From NCBI GenBank assembly GCA_038182865.1, contig CP116226.1, positions 3,472,001 through 3,536,000 of the forward strand: a DNA stretch of 64,000 bases, in the 5' to 3' direction. The notes beneath the pieces are model-generated. The model was not told the DNA's origin. It did no database searches and saw only the letters and a program-made list of their open reading frames with translations. Below, in pieces: positions 1 through 8,628 of the stretch; within the stretch, counting starts at the first letter, position 1, and every line of letters starts with the position of its first letter. The DNA is from Microbacterium enclense (GTDB lineage Bacteria; Actinomycetota; Actinomycetes; Actinomycetales; Microbacteriaceae). Position numbers and translations under genes: made by a program.

Positions 1-705
1 GACGGGCTCGATGAGGGCGGACGAGTCGTTGCGCACGTTCCCCACCGCCGACGAAACGACATGGTCGTCGAGGGTCTCGGCGACGTCGGGGGCCGCATCG
101 ATCGCGGCGTCGAGGATGTCACCGACGTTCTCGGTGGTCGGGTCGAGCCACGCATCGGCGAAATCGGGGTCCATGAACAACGGCATCCGGTCGTGGATCG
201 AACCGAGTCGGCCGATGGAGTCGCGCGTCAGGATCGTGCAGCTCAGCACCCACCGCGCGGGGTCGTCGTCGGCGCGCGCCGGGTCTTTCCACCACTCGTA
301 CAGACCCGCGAAGAACAGGGGGGAGCCGTCGGCGGGGTGGATGTAGTGCGGCGTCTTGCCCTCGTCGGTCGTCTTCCACTCGTAATACCCGGATGCCGGG
401 ATCACCGCGCGTCGTTTGATGAGCGCATTGCGGAACATCGGCTTGTCTTCGACCTCCTCAGAGCGCGCGTTGAAGGCTCGCGCCCCGACCTTGACGTCTT
501 TCGCCCACCCGGGCACGAGTCCCCACCGGGCGACCTCGAGGCGACGCACGGGGGGTTCGGTCTTCACGGAGTCGAGCACGATCGCCACGGACGACGTCGG
601 TGCGATGTTGTACGACGGCGAGGGGAGTTCATCGCTCTCGACGTCGACACGGAGAACGCCCACGAGTTCCGAGGCCACATTGGCCACGACGAATCGACCG
701 CACAT
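1..705 (-). CDS. SOS response-associated peptidase (SRAP / YedK-HMCES family), C-terminus cut by window edge
   Basis: SRAP proteins crosslink covalently to abasic sites in single-stranded DNA through Cys2. The frame opens MCGRF, so the initiator Met is removed to expose Cys2. Further family motifs are PSYNIAP (about residue 30), RWGLVPGWAKD (about 60), NARSE, SGYYEW with Glu109 and HDRMP with His171. All three catalytic positions (Cys2, Glu, His) are present. The reading frame is open to base 1, so 235 residues are visible and a short C-terminal part is missing. A -10-like TACGGT lies 6 nt before the ATG, suggesting a leaderless message. It follows the App1 gene on the same strand after 60 bp. 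Confidence 0.93.
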   Translation of the reverse strand, partial: MCGRFVVANVASELVGVLRVDVESDELPSPSYNIAPTSSVAIVLDSVKTEPPVRRLEVARWGLVPGWAKDVKVGARAFNARSEEVEDKPMFRNALIKRRAVIPASGYYEWKTTDEGKTPHYIHPADGSPLFFAGLYEWWKDPARADDDPARWVLSCTILTRDSIGRLGSIHDRMPLFMDPDFADAWLDPTTENVGDILDAAIDAAPDVAETLDDHVVSSAVGNVRNDSSALIEPV

Positions 706-711
706 GCCTCC

Positions 712-717
712 ACCGTA
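712..717 (-). promoter_or_regulatory. -10-like box of the SRAP gene, leaderless type
   Basis: TACGGT on the minus strand ends 6 nt before the ATG at 705. The same geometry recurs at many genes in this window. GGAGG also lies in the spacer but is too close to the ATG for a standard ribosome binding site. Confidence 0.5.
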
Positions 718-765
718 CGCGCCCCCTCCGACATCGGCCGTGGCAGCGCCGGACAGCGTCCCGCC

Positions 766-1797
766 TCAGGCGTCGGTCGAGATGACCCCGACACTCTCGA
801 GGCGATCGAGGAGCGCGGCCCCGTCGGATCCGGTGACCCAGGGCACCTCGGCCGCGGAATGGTCATCGACGACCGTGCGCCCACCGGCCAGGACGGCTTC
901 GGCGGGCAGGAGCCGACGGATGGCGACTGCCGCGACGCTCTGCGGGTGCTCGATCGCGAACTGTGTGTAGATCGCGTCGTCGTGCTGACCGTCGTCGCCG
1001 ACGAGCAGCCACTTGACGTCGGGGAACTCGCTCGCGATGCGACGGAGGTTCTGCTCCTTGTGATCGCGACCGCTGCGGAACCATCGGTCGTGCGTCGGGC
1101 CCCAGTCGGTGAGCAGGAACGACCCCGCCGGGAACAGATGCCGGCGCATGAAGCGAGTCAGCGTCGGAGCCACGTTCCACGCGCCGGTGGAGAGGTAGAT
1201 GACGGGCGTGCCGGGGTGCTCGCGCGTCAGCCTCTCGAGCATCACGGCCATACCGGGAACGGGCTGGCGGGCGTGCTCGTCCAGGACGAACGAGTTCCAG
1301 GCGGCGAGGAAGGGGCGGGGGAGGGCCGTCACCATGACGGTGTCGTCGATGTCGCTCACCACGCCGAATCGGACATCGGAGCCGACGATGAAAACCCGGG
1401 TCTCCGCGGGTTCGCTGCCCTCCACCGACATCGTGATCGTCTGCCAGCCCGGCGGCAGCGACGCCGGAAGGCGTGCGTCGATCACGCCGCCGCGATCGGC
1501 CGAGACGTGATGGGTGACTCCGTCGATGACGACGCTGACCCGCGCCATTCCCACCGGGACGGCCGCGAAACTCCGCCACCCGCGCAGGCTTGCGAACTCG
1601 CCCGTCGACGTCCGCTTGATCGGCGGCGCGATCAGGACGCGGCCCAGGACGCGGACCCACTCCTCCGTGCCGTACCCCGGAAACCCCGTCACAGCGGGAC
1701 GCAGACCACGGGCGCGGGCACGCCGTTCGCGCCACCGATGAAAACGGCGCTCCAGTCGGGCGAACCAGAGCACTTTGGCGCGAGGAGAGCGAGGCAT
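766..1797 (-). CDS. App1 family protein (DUF2183), predicted phosphatidate phosphatase-like
   Basis: 343 residues. The second half carries the HAD-like App1 signature: DIDDT at residues 149-153 (nucleophile and acid/base Asp pair), then a PVIYLSTGAWN segment and LVGDDGQHD near the metal-binding motif IV. Yeast App1 is a Mg-dependent phosphatidate phosphatase; the bacterial substrate is not known. The N-terminal 130 residues are basic and then beta-rich, as is usual for the family. No signal peptide is visible. The ATG at 1797 lies 5 nt after the stop of the DedA gene, so the two are probably one transcript; both families are linked to lipids. Confidence 0.9.
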   Translation of the reverse strand: MPRSPRAKVLWFARLERRFHRWRERRARARGLRPAVTGFPGYGTEEWVRVLGRVLIAPPIKRTSTGEFASLRGWRSFAAVPVGMARVSVVIDGVTHHVSADRGGVIDARLPASLPPGWQTITMSVEGSEPAETRVFIVGSDVRFGVVSDIDDTVMVTALPRPFLAAWNSFVLDEHARQPVPGMAVMLERLTREHPGTPVIYLSTGAWNVAPTLTRFMRRHLFPAGSFLLTDWGPTHDRWFRSGRDHKEQNLRRIASEFPDVKWLLVGDDGQHDDAIYTQFAIEHPQSVAAVAIRRLLPAEAVLAGGRTVVDDHSAAEVPWVTGSDGAALLDRLESVGVISTDA

Positions 1798-1802
1798 CCG
1801 GG

Positions 1803-2483
1803 CTAGTCTTTCACGTCACCGTCCGCGGGTTCGAGGGGGTGGACGTCGTCGGCGAGATGCCGTCGCTCGGCACGTTCGATGAGCTTCTTGCCCACGAACA
1901 CCAGCACGAGGAACACGACGAGGATGCCGACGAAGATGTAGCCGGCGTAGTGGATGCGGTCGGAAAGCTCGCGATAGGTGCCGGCCGCGGTCGCCGCCAC
2001 CGAGACGTACAGAGTCGACCACAGCACGCAGGCCGGGGCCGTCCACGCCAGGAACCGGCGGTAGCTGTATCCGCTCATCCCGACCGTGAGCGGCACCAGC
2101 GAATGCAGGACGGGCAGGAAGCGCGAGAGGAAGATCGCGGGCCCGCCCCGGCGCCGGAGGTACCGGTCGGCCCGCTCCCAGTTACGCTCACCGAGCTTCT
2201 GACCGAGACGCGACGCCCGGATCCGCGGGCCGAAGTAATGCCCCAGCCAGAAGCCACCGCTCTCACCGAGAAGGGCCCCCACGACGACCGCGGCGCCCAG
2301 GATGACGCCCTCCAGCGGCGAGGCGATCGCCGTCCCCGCGACGATCACCATCGTGTCGCCCGGGACGATGAGACCGACCAGGACACTGGTCTCGAGCATC
2401 ACCGCGATGCCCGCGAGGATCGTGCGCAGCACGGGGTCGACGTTCTGCACGACGTCGAGCAGCCACGTGAGGATCTCGTTCAC
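1803..2483 (-). CDS. DedA family membrane protein (SNARE-associated / VTT domain)
   Basis: DedA proteins are polytopic inner-membrane proteins; some move undecaprenyl phosphate or phosphatidylethanolamine across the membrane. The sequence shows the family core: a hydrophobic N-terminus, LVGLIVPGDTMVIVAG (near residue 40), GESGGFWLGHYFGPRIR, then GGPAIFLSRFLPVLHSLVPLTVGMSGYSYRRFL with the conserved re-entrant Arg and Pro residues, and two C-terminal helices. I start at GTG 2483 (VNEILTWL; 226 residues) because a TAGAGT box ends 7 nt upstream. GTG 2492 is an alternative three codons longer. It is divergent from pabB and probably co-transcribed with App1. Confidence 0.9.
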   Translation of the reverse strand: MNEILTWLLDVVQNVDPVLRTILAGIAVMLETSVLVGLIVPGDTMVIVAGTAIASPLEGVILGAAVVVGALLGESGGFWLGHYFGPRIRASRLGQKLGERNWERADRYLRRRGGPAIFLSRFLPVLHSLVPLTVGMSGYSYRRFLAWTAPACVLWSTLYVSVAATAAGTYRELSDRIHYAGYIFVGILVVFLVLVFVGKKLIERAERRHLADDVHPLEPADGDVKD

Positions 2484-2490
2484 CTCCGTC

Positions 2491-2496
2491 ACTCTA
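2491..2496 (-). promoter_or_regulatory. -10-like box of dedA
   Basis: TAGAGT on the minus strand, 7 nt before GTG 2483. It lies 17 bp from the divergent pabB box, so the two promoters are back to back. Confidence 0.45.
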
Positions 2497-2513
2497 GGGG
2501 CGCGGACGCGGCC

Positions 2514-2519
2514 TAGCCT
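2514..2519 (+). promoter_or_regulatory. -10-like box of pabB, leaderless type
   Basis: TAGCCT, followed by 6 nt and the GTG start at 2526. There is no Shine-Dalgarno sequence in between. Confidence 0.5.
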
Positions 2520-2525
2520 GAGAGC

Positions 2526-3773
2526 GTGCCGCGTTCCGTGCCCCCACTCGCCCTCCCGCGATGGGTCGACCCCGAGGCGGTGTTCACGAGCCTGTGGGCG
2601 AGGCACCCCTCGGCGTTCTGGCTCGACGGTGGTCCCGACGCCGCAACGGGCTGGAGCTGGATGGGAGCCGGGCACCCCGACCACGAATCCGCCCCGCTCG
2701 TCCATGAGGCGGGGCACGCGTCGCACGACCACGCGGGCGCCTTCCACGGCGGGTGGGTCGGCTGGGTCTCATACGAGGGGGAGGCCACGTGGATCCGCGT
2801 CGATGCCGCGCTGGCCTTCGATCACGACACACACCGCGTGTGGGCGGTGGGGACGGATGCCGCAGCCCTCGCCGACCTCGCCGTGCGGGCGCTGGACGCC
2901 TCGACACCGCGCCCCGTCGCCCCGGCCGAGCCCGGAGGGGTGGCATCCGGGCGTCATGAACCGGAGGAGTACGCCGGTCTCATCGCGGCCTGCCGGGAGC
3001 ACATCCGGCAGGGCGACGCTTATCAGCTCTGCCTCACCACGCGCTTCACGGTGGCCGGGGTCTTCGACGCGCTCACGACTTTCCGCCGGCTACGGAGCAC
3101 GTCGGCATCGCACCACGGTGGCTTCATCCGCGTCGGCGAGACCGCACTGGTGAGCGCTTCCCCCGAGCGGTTCCTCGAGGTGCGCGACGGAACCGTGCAT
3201 ACTCACCCCATCAAAGGCACCCGTCCGCGCGCCACGGACGCGGAGCGTGACACCGCACTGACCGAGGAATTGCGGACGGATGCCAAGGAGCGCGCCGAGA
3301 ACGTCATGATCGTCGACCTGATGCGCAACGACCTCTCCCGGGTGTGCGAGCCGTCGAGCGTCGGCGTGGATCGCCTCCTCGAGGTCGAGACGTATCCGCA
3401 CGTGCATCAGCTCGTCAGCGAGGTCTCGGGGAGGCTTCTGCCCGGGACCACGATCGGCGGGCTGCTCGCGGCCGCCTTTCCCGCCGGGAGTATGACGGGT
3501 GCGCCCAAGGCTTCCGCGATGCAGATCCTCGCCCGCCTCGAGGGGGCTCCCCGCGGGATCTACTCCGGTGCGTTCGGCTGGGTCGGCGACGACGGGTCCG
3601 CGGACCTCGCGATGATCATCCGCAGCATCGTCGTGGAAGCGGATACCGCCTTCGTCGGCGCGGGCGGAGGCATCACGTGGCGCTCGGTCGCGGCATCCGA
3701 GGTGCGTGAGGTGGGCATCAAGGCCCGAGCGCCCCTCGCGGCGCTCGGCGCGGACGTCCCTCCGGGATGGTGA
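2526..3773 (+). CDS. pabB: aminodeoxychorismate synthase component I (chorismate-binding)
   Basis: 415 residues. PabB converts chorismate to 4-amino-4-deoxychorismate with ammonia from a glutamine amidotransferase partner, towards p-aminobenzoate and folate. The chorismate-binding domain fills the C-terminal two thirds: PERFLEV, HPIKGTRPR (about 225-233), ENVMIVDLMRNDLSRV, then FPAGSMTGAPKASAM (about 318) and SGAFGWVG. The N-terminal third is the weaker Anth_synt_I_N-like domain. The length fits PabB better than TrpE (usually about 500). No pabA or pabC is adjacent. GTG start supported by the TAGCCT box. Anthranilate synthase or salicylate/isochorismate synthase are less likely alternatives. 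Confidence 0.87.
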   Translation: MPRSVPPLALPRWVDPEAVFTSLWARHPSAFWLDGGPDAATGWSWMGAGHPDHESAPLVHEAGHASHDHAGAFHGGWVGWVSYEGEATWIRVDAALAFDHDTHRVWAVGTDAAALADLAVRALDASTPRPVAPAEPGGVASGRHEPEEYAGLIAACREHIRQGDAYQLCLTTRFTVAGVFDALTTFRRLRSTSASHHGGFIRVGETALVSASPERFLEVRDGTVHTHPIKGTRPRATDAERDTALTEELRTDAKERAENVMIVDLMRNDLSRVCEPSSVGVDRLLEVETYPHVHQLVSEVSGRLLPGTTIGGLLAAAFPAGSMTGAPKASAMQILARLEGAPRGIYSGAFGWVGDDGSADLAMIIRSIVVEADTAFVGAGGGITWRSVAASEVREVGIKARAPLAALGADVPPGW

Positions 3774-3787
3774 CGGGCACGGTCCGA

Positions 3788-3793
3788 TAGCCT
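3788..3793 (+). promoter_or_regulatory. -10-like box upstream of leuS
   Basis: TAGCCT about 45 nt before the leuS start, so here a short leader is expected rather than a leaderless message. No attenuator or T-box structure is evident in the leader. Confidence 0.4.
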
Positions 3794-3838
3794 GGACGTT
3801 GGCCCCGCGGCCTCCCGACCTCACGATTGGCTTCACCC

Positions 3839-6412
3839 GTGTCTGAGAACACCACACCTGTGCCCGGCGAGGGCGCTTTCGACGCCCACGCGATCCAGGC
3901 GAAGTGGCAGCGTGCGTGGGCGGACAAGGATCCGTTCCGCGCCGGTGGCGACGACGACAAGCGCCCGCGCAAATACGTGCTCGCGATGTTCCCGTATCCC
4001 TCGGGGGATCTGCACATGGGGCACGCCGAGAACTACCTCTACTCCGACATCGTGGCGCGGTTCTGGCGCCACCGCGGCTACAACGTGCTGAACCCCATCG
4101 GCTGGGATTCCTTCGGCCTGCCCGCCGAGAACGCGGCCATCAAGCGTGGCGCGGACCCCGTCGAGTGGACGTACGCGAACATCGCCCAGCAGAAGGAGAG
4201 CCTGAAGGATTACGGCGTCTCGTTCGACTGGAGCCGGGTACTGCACACCAGCGACCCCGAGTACTACCGCTGGAACCAGTGGCTGTTCCAGAAGCTGTAC
4301 GAGAAGGGTCTGGCGTACCGCAAGGATGCGCTCGTCAACTGGGACCCGGTGGATCAGACCGTGCTCGCCAACGAGCAGGTGCTCCCCGACGGAACGAGCG
4401 AGCGCAGTGGCGCCGTCGTGGTCAAGAAGAAGCTGACGCAGTGGTTCCTCCGGATCACCGACTACGCGGACCGTCTGCTCGACGACCTGAACCAGCTCGA
4501 GGGCTTCTGGCCGAGCAAGGTCATCCAGATGCAGCGCAACTGGATCGGCCGCTCCGTCGGTGCCGACATCTCCTTCGAGATCGAGGGTCGCGACGAGAAG
4601 ATCACGGTCTTCTCCACCCGTCCCGACACCCTGCACGGGGCGACGTTCTTCGTCGTGGCGCCCGAATCCGACCTCGCGGCCGAGCTCGCGGCATCCGCTG
4701 ATCAGGGTGTGCGCGAGACGTTCGAGGCCTACCTCGCCCAGGTGCAGCGCTCGACCGACATCGAGCGTCAGGCCACCGACCGCCCGAAGACCGGCGTGTT
4801 CCTCGGTCACTACGCGATCAACCCGATCAACGACGAGAAGCTGCCGATCTGGGCGGCCGACTACGTGCTCGCCGACTACGGTCACGGCGCGGTCATGGCC
4901 GTACCCGCGCACGACCAGCGCGACCTCGACTTCGCCCGCGCCTTCGACCTCCCGGTCAAGGTCGTCGTCGACACGCAGGCTCCGGTGACCGGCGCGATCC
5001 CCGTGATCGAACTCGACGACGAAGGCGTGCCGATCGACCCGCTGGGCGACGTCGAGGAGACCGACCCGGTGAAGACCGGGATCGCGCTCACCGGTGACGG
5101 TCGCATGATCAATTCCGGCTCGCTCAACGGGCTGTCCAAGCGCAATGCGATCACCCGCATGATCGAGGAGCTCGAGGCCAAGGGCGTCGGCCGCGCGGCG
5201 AAGACCTATCGCCTCCGCGACTGGCTCATCTCGCGCCAGCGCTACTGGGGCACGCCGATTCCGATGCTCCACGGGGAGGACGGCTCGGTCACTCCCGTCC
5301 CCGCCGACCAGCTGCCGGTCGTGCTGCCCTCGGTCGAGGGGCTCGACCTCAAGCCCAAGGGCACGTCGCCGCTCGGCGCGGCCACCGAATGGGTGCACGT
5401 CACCGACCCCGAGACGGGTCAGACGCTGCTGCGCGACCCCGACACGATGGACACCTTCGTCGACAGCTCGTGGTACTACCTGCGCTTCCTGTCGCCGAAC
5501 AGCGACACCGAGGCCTTCTCGGGCCGCGAGGCGTCGAAGTGGGGCCCGGTCGACTTCTACATCGGCGGCGTGGAGCACGCGATCCTGCACCTGCTCTACG
5601 CGCGCTTCATCACCAAGGCGCTGTTCGACATGGGTCTGGTGGAGTTCACCGAGCCGTTCTCGAGCCTCATCAACCAGGGCATGGTGATCCTCGACGGCGC
5701 GAAGATGTCGAAGAGCAAGGGCAACCTCGTGCTCTTCCAGGAAGAGCTCGACGCCCACGGCGCAGACGCGCTGCGCGTGGCTCTCGCCTTCGCCGGCCCT
5801 GTGGAAGACGACAAGGACTGGAACGACGTCTCCACCACCGGTGCGGCGAAGTTCCTCGCTCGCGCCCTGCGCATCGCGCACGACGTGGACAGCGAGAAGG
5901 ACGTCGTGTGGGCCGAGGGCGACCAGGCCCTGCGCCGCGTGACGCATCGTCTGCTCGCCGAGGCACCGAACCTCGTCGAGCAGACGAAGTTCAACGTCGT
6001 CGTCGCGCGCCTCATGGAGCTCGTCAACGCCACCCGCAAGGCGATCGACGGCAAGGCCGGCGCAACCGACCCCGCCGTCCGCGAAGCCGCCGAGGTCATC
6101 GCCATGACTCTCGACCTGTTCGCCCCGCACACCGCGGAAGAGATGTGGCAGACCCTCGGGTACGAGGGCTTCGTCGGACTCGCGACCTGGCGTCAGGCCG
6201 ACCCGACGCTGCTCGTCGAAGACAACGTGGTGGCCGTCGTGCAGATCGACGGCAAGGTGCGCGGCACCCTCGAGGTCTCGGCCAAGATCGGCGGCGACGA
6301 GCTCGAGAAGCTCGCTCGCGCGGACGAAAAGGTTCGACGGGCACTGGGCGAGCGAGAGATCGTGCGCGCGGTCGTGCGTCCGCCGAAGGTGGTCAGCTTC
6401 TCGACCAAGTGA
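3839..6412 (+). CDS. leuS: leucine--tRNA ligase
   Basis: 857 residues. Class I synthetase that charges tRNA-Leu in the cytoplasm. Visible elements are the HIGH box as HMGH at 59-62, the CP1 editing domain with the threonine-rich STRPDTLHGATFF region, the WYYLRFLSP segment, and KMSKS at 622-626 followed by an anticodon-binding domain and a C-terminal VQIDGKVRG motif. The length matches bacterial LeuRS. The start is uncertain: GTG 3839 (SENTTPVPG) is chosen, while TTG 3827 would add four residues; neither has a clear ribosome binding site. It is preceded by pabB and an upstream TAGCCT box. Confidence 0.95.
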   Translation: MSENTTPVPGEGAFDAHAIQAKWQRAWADKDPFRAGGDDDKRPRKYVLAMFPYPSGDLHMGHAENYLYSDIVARFWRHRGYNVLNPIGWDSFGLPAENAAIKRGADPVEWTYANIAQQKESLKDYGVSFDWSRVLHTSDPEYYRWNQWLFQKLYEKGLAYRKDALVNWDPVDQTVLANEQVLPDGTSERSGAVVVKKKLTQWFLRITDYADRLLDDLNQLEGFWPSKVIQMQRNWIGRSVGADISFEIEGRDEKITVFSTRPDTLHGATFFVVAPESDLAAELAASADQGVRETFEAYLAQVQRSTDIERQATDRPKTGVFLGHYAINPINDEKLPIWAADYVLADYGHGAVMAVPAHDQRDLDFARAFDLPVKVVVDTQAPVTGAIPVIELDDEGVPIDPLGDVEETDPVKTGIALTGDGRMINSGSLNGLSKRNAITRMIEELEAKGVGRAAKTYRLRDWLISRQRYWGTPIPMLHGEDGSVTPVPADQLPVVLPSVEGLDLKPKGTSPLGAATEWVHVTDPETGQTLLRDPDTMDTFVDSSWYYLRFLSPNSDTEAFSGREASKWGPVDFYIGGVEHAILHLLYARFITKALFDMGLVEFTEPFSSLINQGMVILDGAKMSKSKGNLVLFQEELDAHGADALRVALAFAGPVEDDKDWNDVSTTGAAKFLARALRIAHDVDSEKDVVWAEGDQALRRVTHRLLAEAPNLVEQTKFNVVVARLMELVNATRKAIDGKAGATDPAVREAAEVIAMTLDLFAPHTAEEMWQTLGYEGFVGLATWRQADPTLLVEDNVVAVVQIDGKVRGTLEVSAKIGGDELEKLARADEKVRRALGEREIVRAVVRPPKVVSFSTK

Positions 6413-6475
6413 CGACCTTGGATGCCACGTCCCCGACGCTCCTGCGAGCGGATGGGGGCGTGGCATCCGGCGTTC

Positions 6476-6682
6476 TCAGGCCACGGAGTACGCGGATCCG
6501 TCGGATCTGCGCGCGGCGAGACCTTGGTGGATGCGGGCGCGTTGAAGGCCCGCGACGTCGTCGGTCACTTCGGTGAGCCGCGCGTTGATCTCGGCCTCGG
6601 AGACGGTGTCGCCGGCCGCGAGGACGCGGGTCGCCCGGTGCTCGAAGAGCGCTCGTCGGTCGGCGGCGCGCGCGGGGACCCC
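6476..6682 (-). pseudogene. DUF2087-like remnant, no start codon
   Basis: This minus-strand frame runs stop to stop for 68 codons. Its translation resembles the C-terminal part of DUF2087 proteins: RRALFEHRATRVLA, EAEINARLTEVTDD, then a GLQRARIHQGL and DGSAYSVA ending, where the family usually has a short hydrophobic GSxY tail. A TGA at 6683-6685 closes the frame upstream and no ATG, GTG, TTG or CTG lies between that stop and the domain. The domain therefore appears decapitated. It sits between leuS and the histidine kinase and overlaps the upstream side of the latter's promoter. Functional expression seems unlikely unless a frameshift upstream is a sequencing error. Confidence 0.5.
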
Positions 6683-6686
6683 TCAG

Positions 6687-6692
6687 TAGACT
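6687..6692 (+). promoter_or_regulatory. -10-like box of the histidine kinase gene
   Basis: TAGACT, 9 nt before the ATG at 6702. Confidence 0.4.
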
Positions 6693-6701
6693 TCCCCGCA
6701 C

Positions 6702-7856
6702 ATGGTCGAGACGCGCACCCCCTTCTCTCGCTGGCAGCGGGCGCTCGTCGATGGTGCGCTGGCTGTGGCCGCGGTCCTCCCCGGGCTTATCGGCGCAGGC
6801 GGAGAACGACCCACATCGGCCCTTCTCGTCGTCGTCGCGGTGATCTTGTGCGCGCGGCGGCGGATGCCGTGGGCGATCCTTGTCCTCGTCTCGGTCCTCG
6901 CATCGACCGCCGACGGTCGCGCGTTCACGCTGGCGCTCTGCCTTTCGGTCTACACGGTTGCCGTGCGGGTGCCCACGGGACGGGCGGGGCTGGGCTACCT
7001 CCTCGCCGTCGGGATACCGCTGCTCGGAACGACAATGAAGGTCGCCCTGGGTCTCGCCGCTCCCGCCGTCGGTGGTTTCAACGCCGCTGTCGGAATAGGC
7101 ACGAGCCTCGTCGACCCCTACGTCGTGGTCGCGTGCGCCGGCGGGATCGTCGTGCGCAACGTCGTCGAGCGGCGCCGGGCGCAGGAAGCCCTTCTGCAGG
7201 AGAGGATCGACAGTGCTCGCGCGATGGAACGCACCAGAATCACCGCCGAGATGCACGATGTCGTCGGACACGCGCTGACCGTGATGGTGTCGCTGGCCAA
7301 CGGTGCTCGCTCGGCGTGGGACACCGACCCGGAACGCTCGCGTCAGGCATTGACCCACCTGGGCGAGGTCGGAGCCACCGCCCTCGACGACATGCAACGG
7401 ACCCTCCGCGTACTTCGCGACTCCGACCACCAGCTCGACGATGCGCTCCACGACTCCGGGTCCGACCTCCCCGCCATCGCACGCATGGTCGAGGTCTTCC
7501 ATGCCGCGGGGATGCCCGTGCGCCTGCACCCACGTGGCGATGACCTCCCCGACAGCGCGATGCTGAACGCGGCGATTCACCGCATTGTGCAGGAATGCCT
7601 GACCAACGCCCTGCGCTACGCGCAGGGGGCCACCCGCGTCGACGTCACCATCGAGTGCTCCGCCCGGACGGGCACCGTCACGATCGACATCGACGATGAT
7701 GGCCTTCTCACCAGCGTTCCGAGCCTCGGAACAGGTCGCGGTCTCATCGGTGTCTCCGAGCGAGCCGCCTCGTTCGGAGGGAGCTGCACCTACGGCCCGC
7801 GGACGCCGCGTGGGTGGGCGGTACGCACGACACTGCGAACGGAGAAGCCGCGATGA
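6702..7856 (+). CDS. two-component sensor histidine kinase (HisKA_3 / NarL-DesK type)
   Basis: 384 residues. The N-terminal 150 residues hold about five membrane helices with short loops, so it senses within the membrane. The HisKA_3 dimerisation domain follows with the phospho-acceptor box AEMHDVVGH (His185), then a HATPase_c domain with the N-box region IVQECLTNALRYA, a DIDDDG segment and GTGRGLIGVSERA. The 3' end overlaps the response regulator by 4 nt (ATGA), so the pair is translationally coupled. The stimulus cannot be read from the sequence. The downstream SdpI-like membrane gene could be a target or partner; this is only a guess from position. Confidence 0.92.
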   Translation: MVETRTPFSRWQRALVDGALAVAAVLPGLIGAGGERPTSALLVVVAVILCARRRMPWAILVLVSVLASTADGRAFTLALCLSVYTVAVRVPTGRAGLGYLLAVGIPLLGTTMKVALGLAAPAVGGFNAAVGIGTSLVDPYVVVACAGGIVVRNVVERRRAQEALLQERIDSARAMERTRITAEMHDVVGHALTVMVSLANGARSAWDTDPERSRQALTHLGEVGATALDDMQRTLRVLRDSDHQLDDALHDSGSDLPAIARMVEVFHAAGMPVRLHPRGDDLPDSAMLNAAIHRIVQECLTNALRYAQGATRVDVTIECSARTGTVTIDIDDDGLLTSVPSLGTGRGLIGVSERAASFGGSCTYGPRTPRGWAVRTTLRTEKPR

Positions 7857-8518
7857 TCGACGTCCTCATCGTCGACGACCAGGCACTTGCACGACTCGGA
7901 AACTCGCTCGTGGTCGACAGCGCGGCAGATCTTCGCGTCGTCGGAGAAGCGTCGACCGGAGAAGAGGGGATCGCCCTCGCACAGACCTTGCAACCCGACG
8001 TCGTCCTCATGGACGTCCGGATGCCGGGGATGGGGGGCATCAGCGCCACTCACGCCATCACCTCGGCCAGCCCGACGACACGGATCGTCGTCCTCACCTC
8101 GTTCGACCTCGACAAGTACGCATTCGGAGCTCTCGAGTCGGGGGCCAGCGCGTTCCTCTTGAAGAGCACCGCCCCCGAACGCGTGATCGACGCCATCCGC
8201 ACCGTTCATCGGGGAGACGCGGTGGTCGAGCCCCGCATCACTCAGAAGCTGATCGATCGTGCTCTGAGATCTGACGACGAACGGACCGCTTCTCGCCGGA
8301 CCGGCATGTCCGCGGAGCTCTCCGTCCTCAGCCCGCGCGAGCAGGACGTGTTCCTGGCGATGGCGACCGGCATGACGAACGCGGAGATCAGCGAACGGCT
8401 GTTCCTGTCACCGGCAACCGTGAAGAGCCACATCAACAAGATCTTCAGCAAACTGAAGCTCCGCGACCGCGTCCATGCCGTCATCCTCGCGCACCGCCTG
8501 AACATCACGGGGTCATGA
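7853..8518 (+). CDS. response regulator, NarL/LuxR family
   Basis: 221 residues. An N-terminal receiver domain (IDVLIVDDQALAR, phospho-acceptor Asp54 in LMDVRMPG, conserved Thr/Ser and Lys in VVLTSFD and LLKS) is followed by a C-terminal LuxR-type HTH (LSPREQDVFLAMATGMTNAEISERLFLSPATVKSHINKI region, about 155-205). It should bind DNA as a dimer once phosphorylated by the kinase encoded just upstream. The start at ATG 7853 overlaps the kinase stop (ATGA); a longer GTG frame upstream lies inside the kinase and is unlikely. Confidence 0.93.
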   Translation: MIDVLIVDDQALARLGNSLVVDSAADLRVVGEASTGEEGIALAQTLQPDVVLMDVRMPGMGGISATHAITSASPTTRIVVLTSFDLDKYAFGALESGASAFLLKSTAPERVIDAIRTVHRGDAVVEPRITQKLIDRALRSDDERTASRRTGMSAELSVLSPREQDVFLAMATGMTNAEISERLFLSPATVKSHINKIFSKLKLRDRVHAVILAHRLNITGS

Positions 8519-8628
8519 GCCGCGGCTTCCCGGCATGAATTCAACCCGTGGTTGGTGGTCGCCGTTTCCAGCACGGCAGTACGTTCCTCACAGAAGAGTC
8601 GCCGTCGGCCGTAAGGGATGAAGAGATC

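Noticed and set aside
61..1806. 581-codon open frame on the plus strand across the SRAP and App1 genes
   Set aside because: It is antisense to two genes with clear family motifs; its translation is rich in Arg, Gly and Asp without any domain, as expected for a shadow frame at 70% GC.
3794..3838. T-box or attenuator upstream of leuS
   Set aside because: The leader is about 45 nt and has no specifier loop, T-box sequence or terminator stem.
3833..6466. 877-codon minus-strand frame opposite leuS
   Set aside because: It mirrors leuS over its whole length, and leuS has all its motifs; composition is that of an antisense frame.
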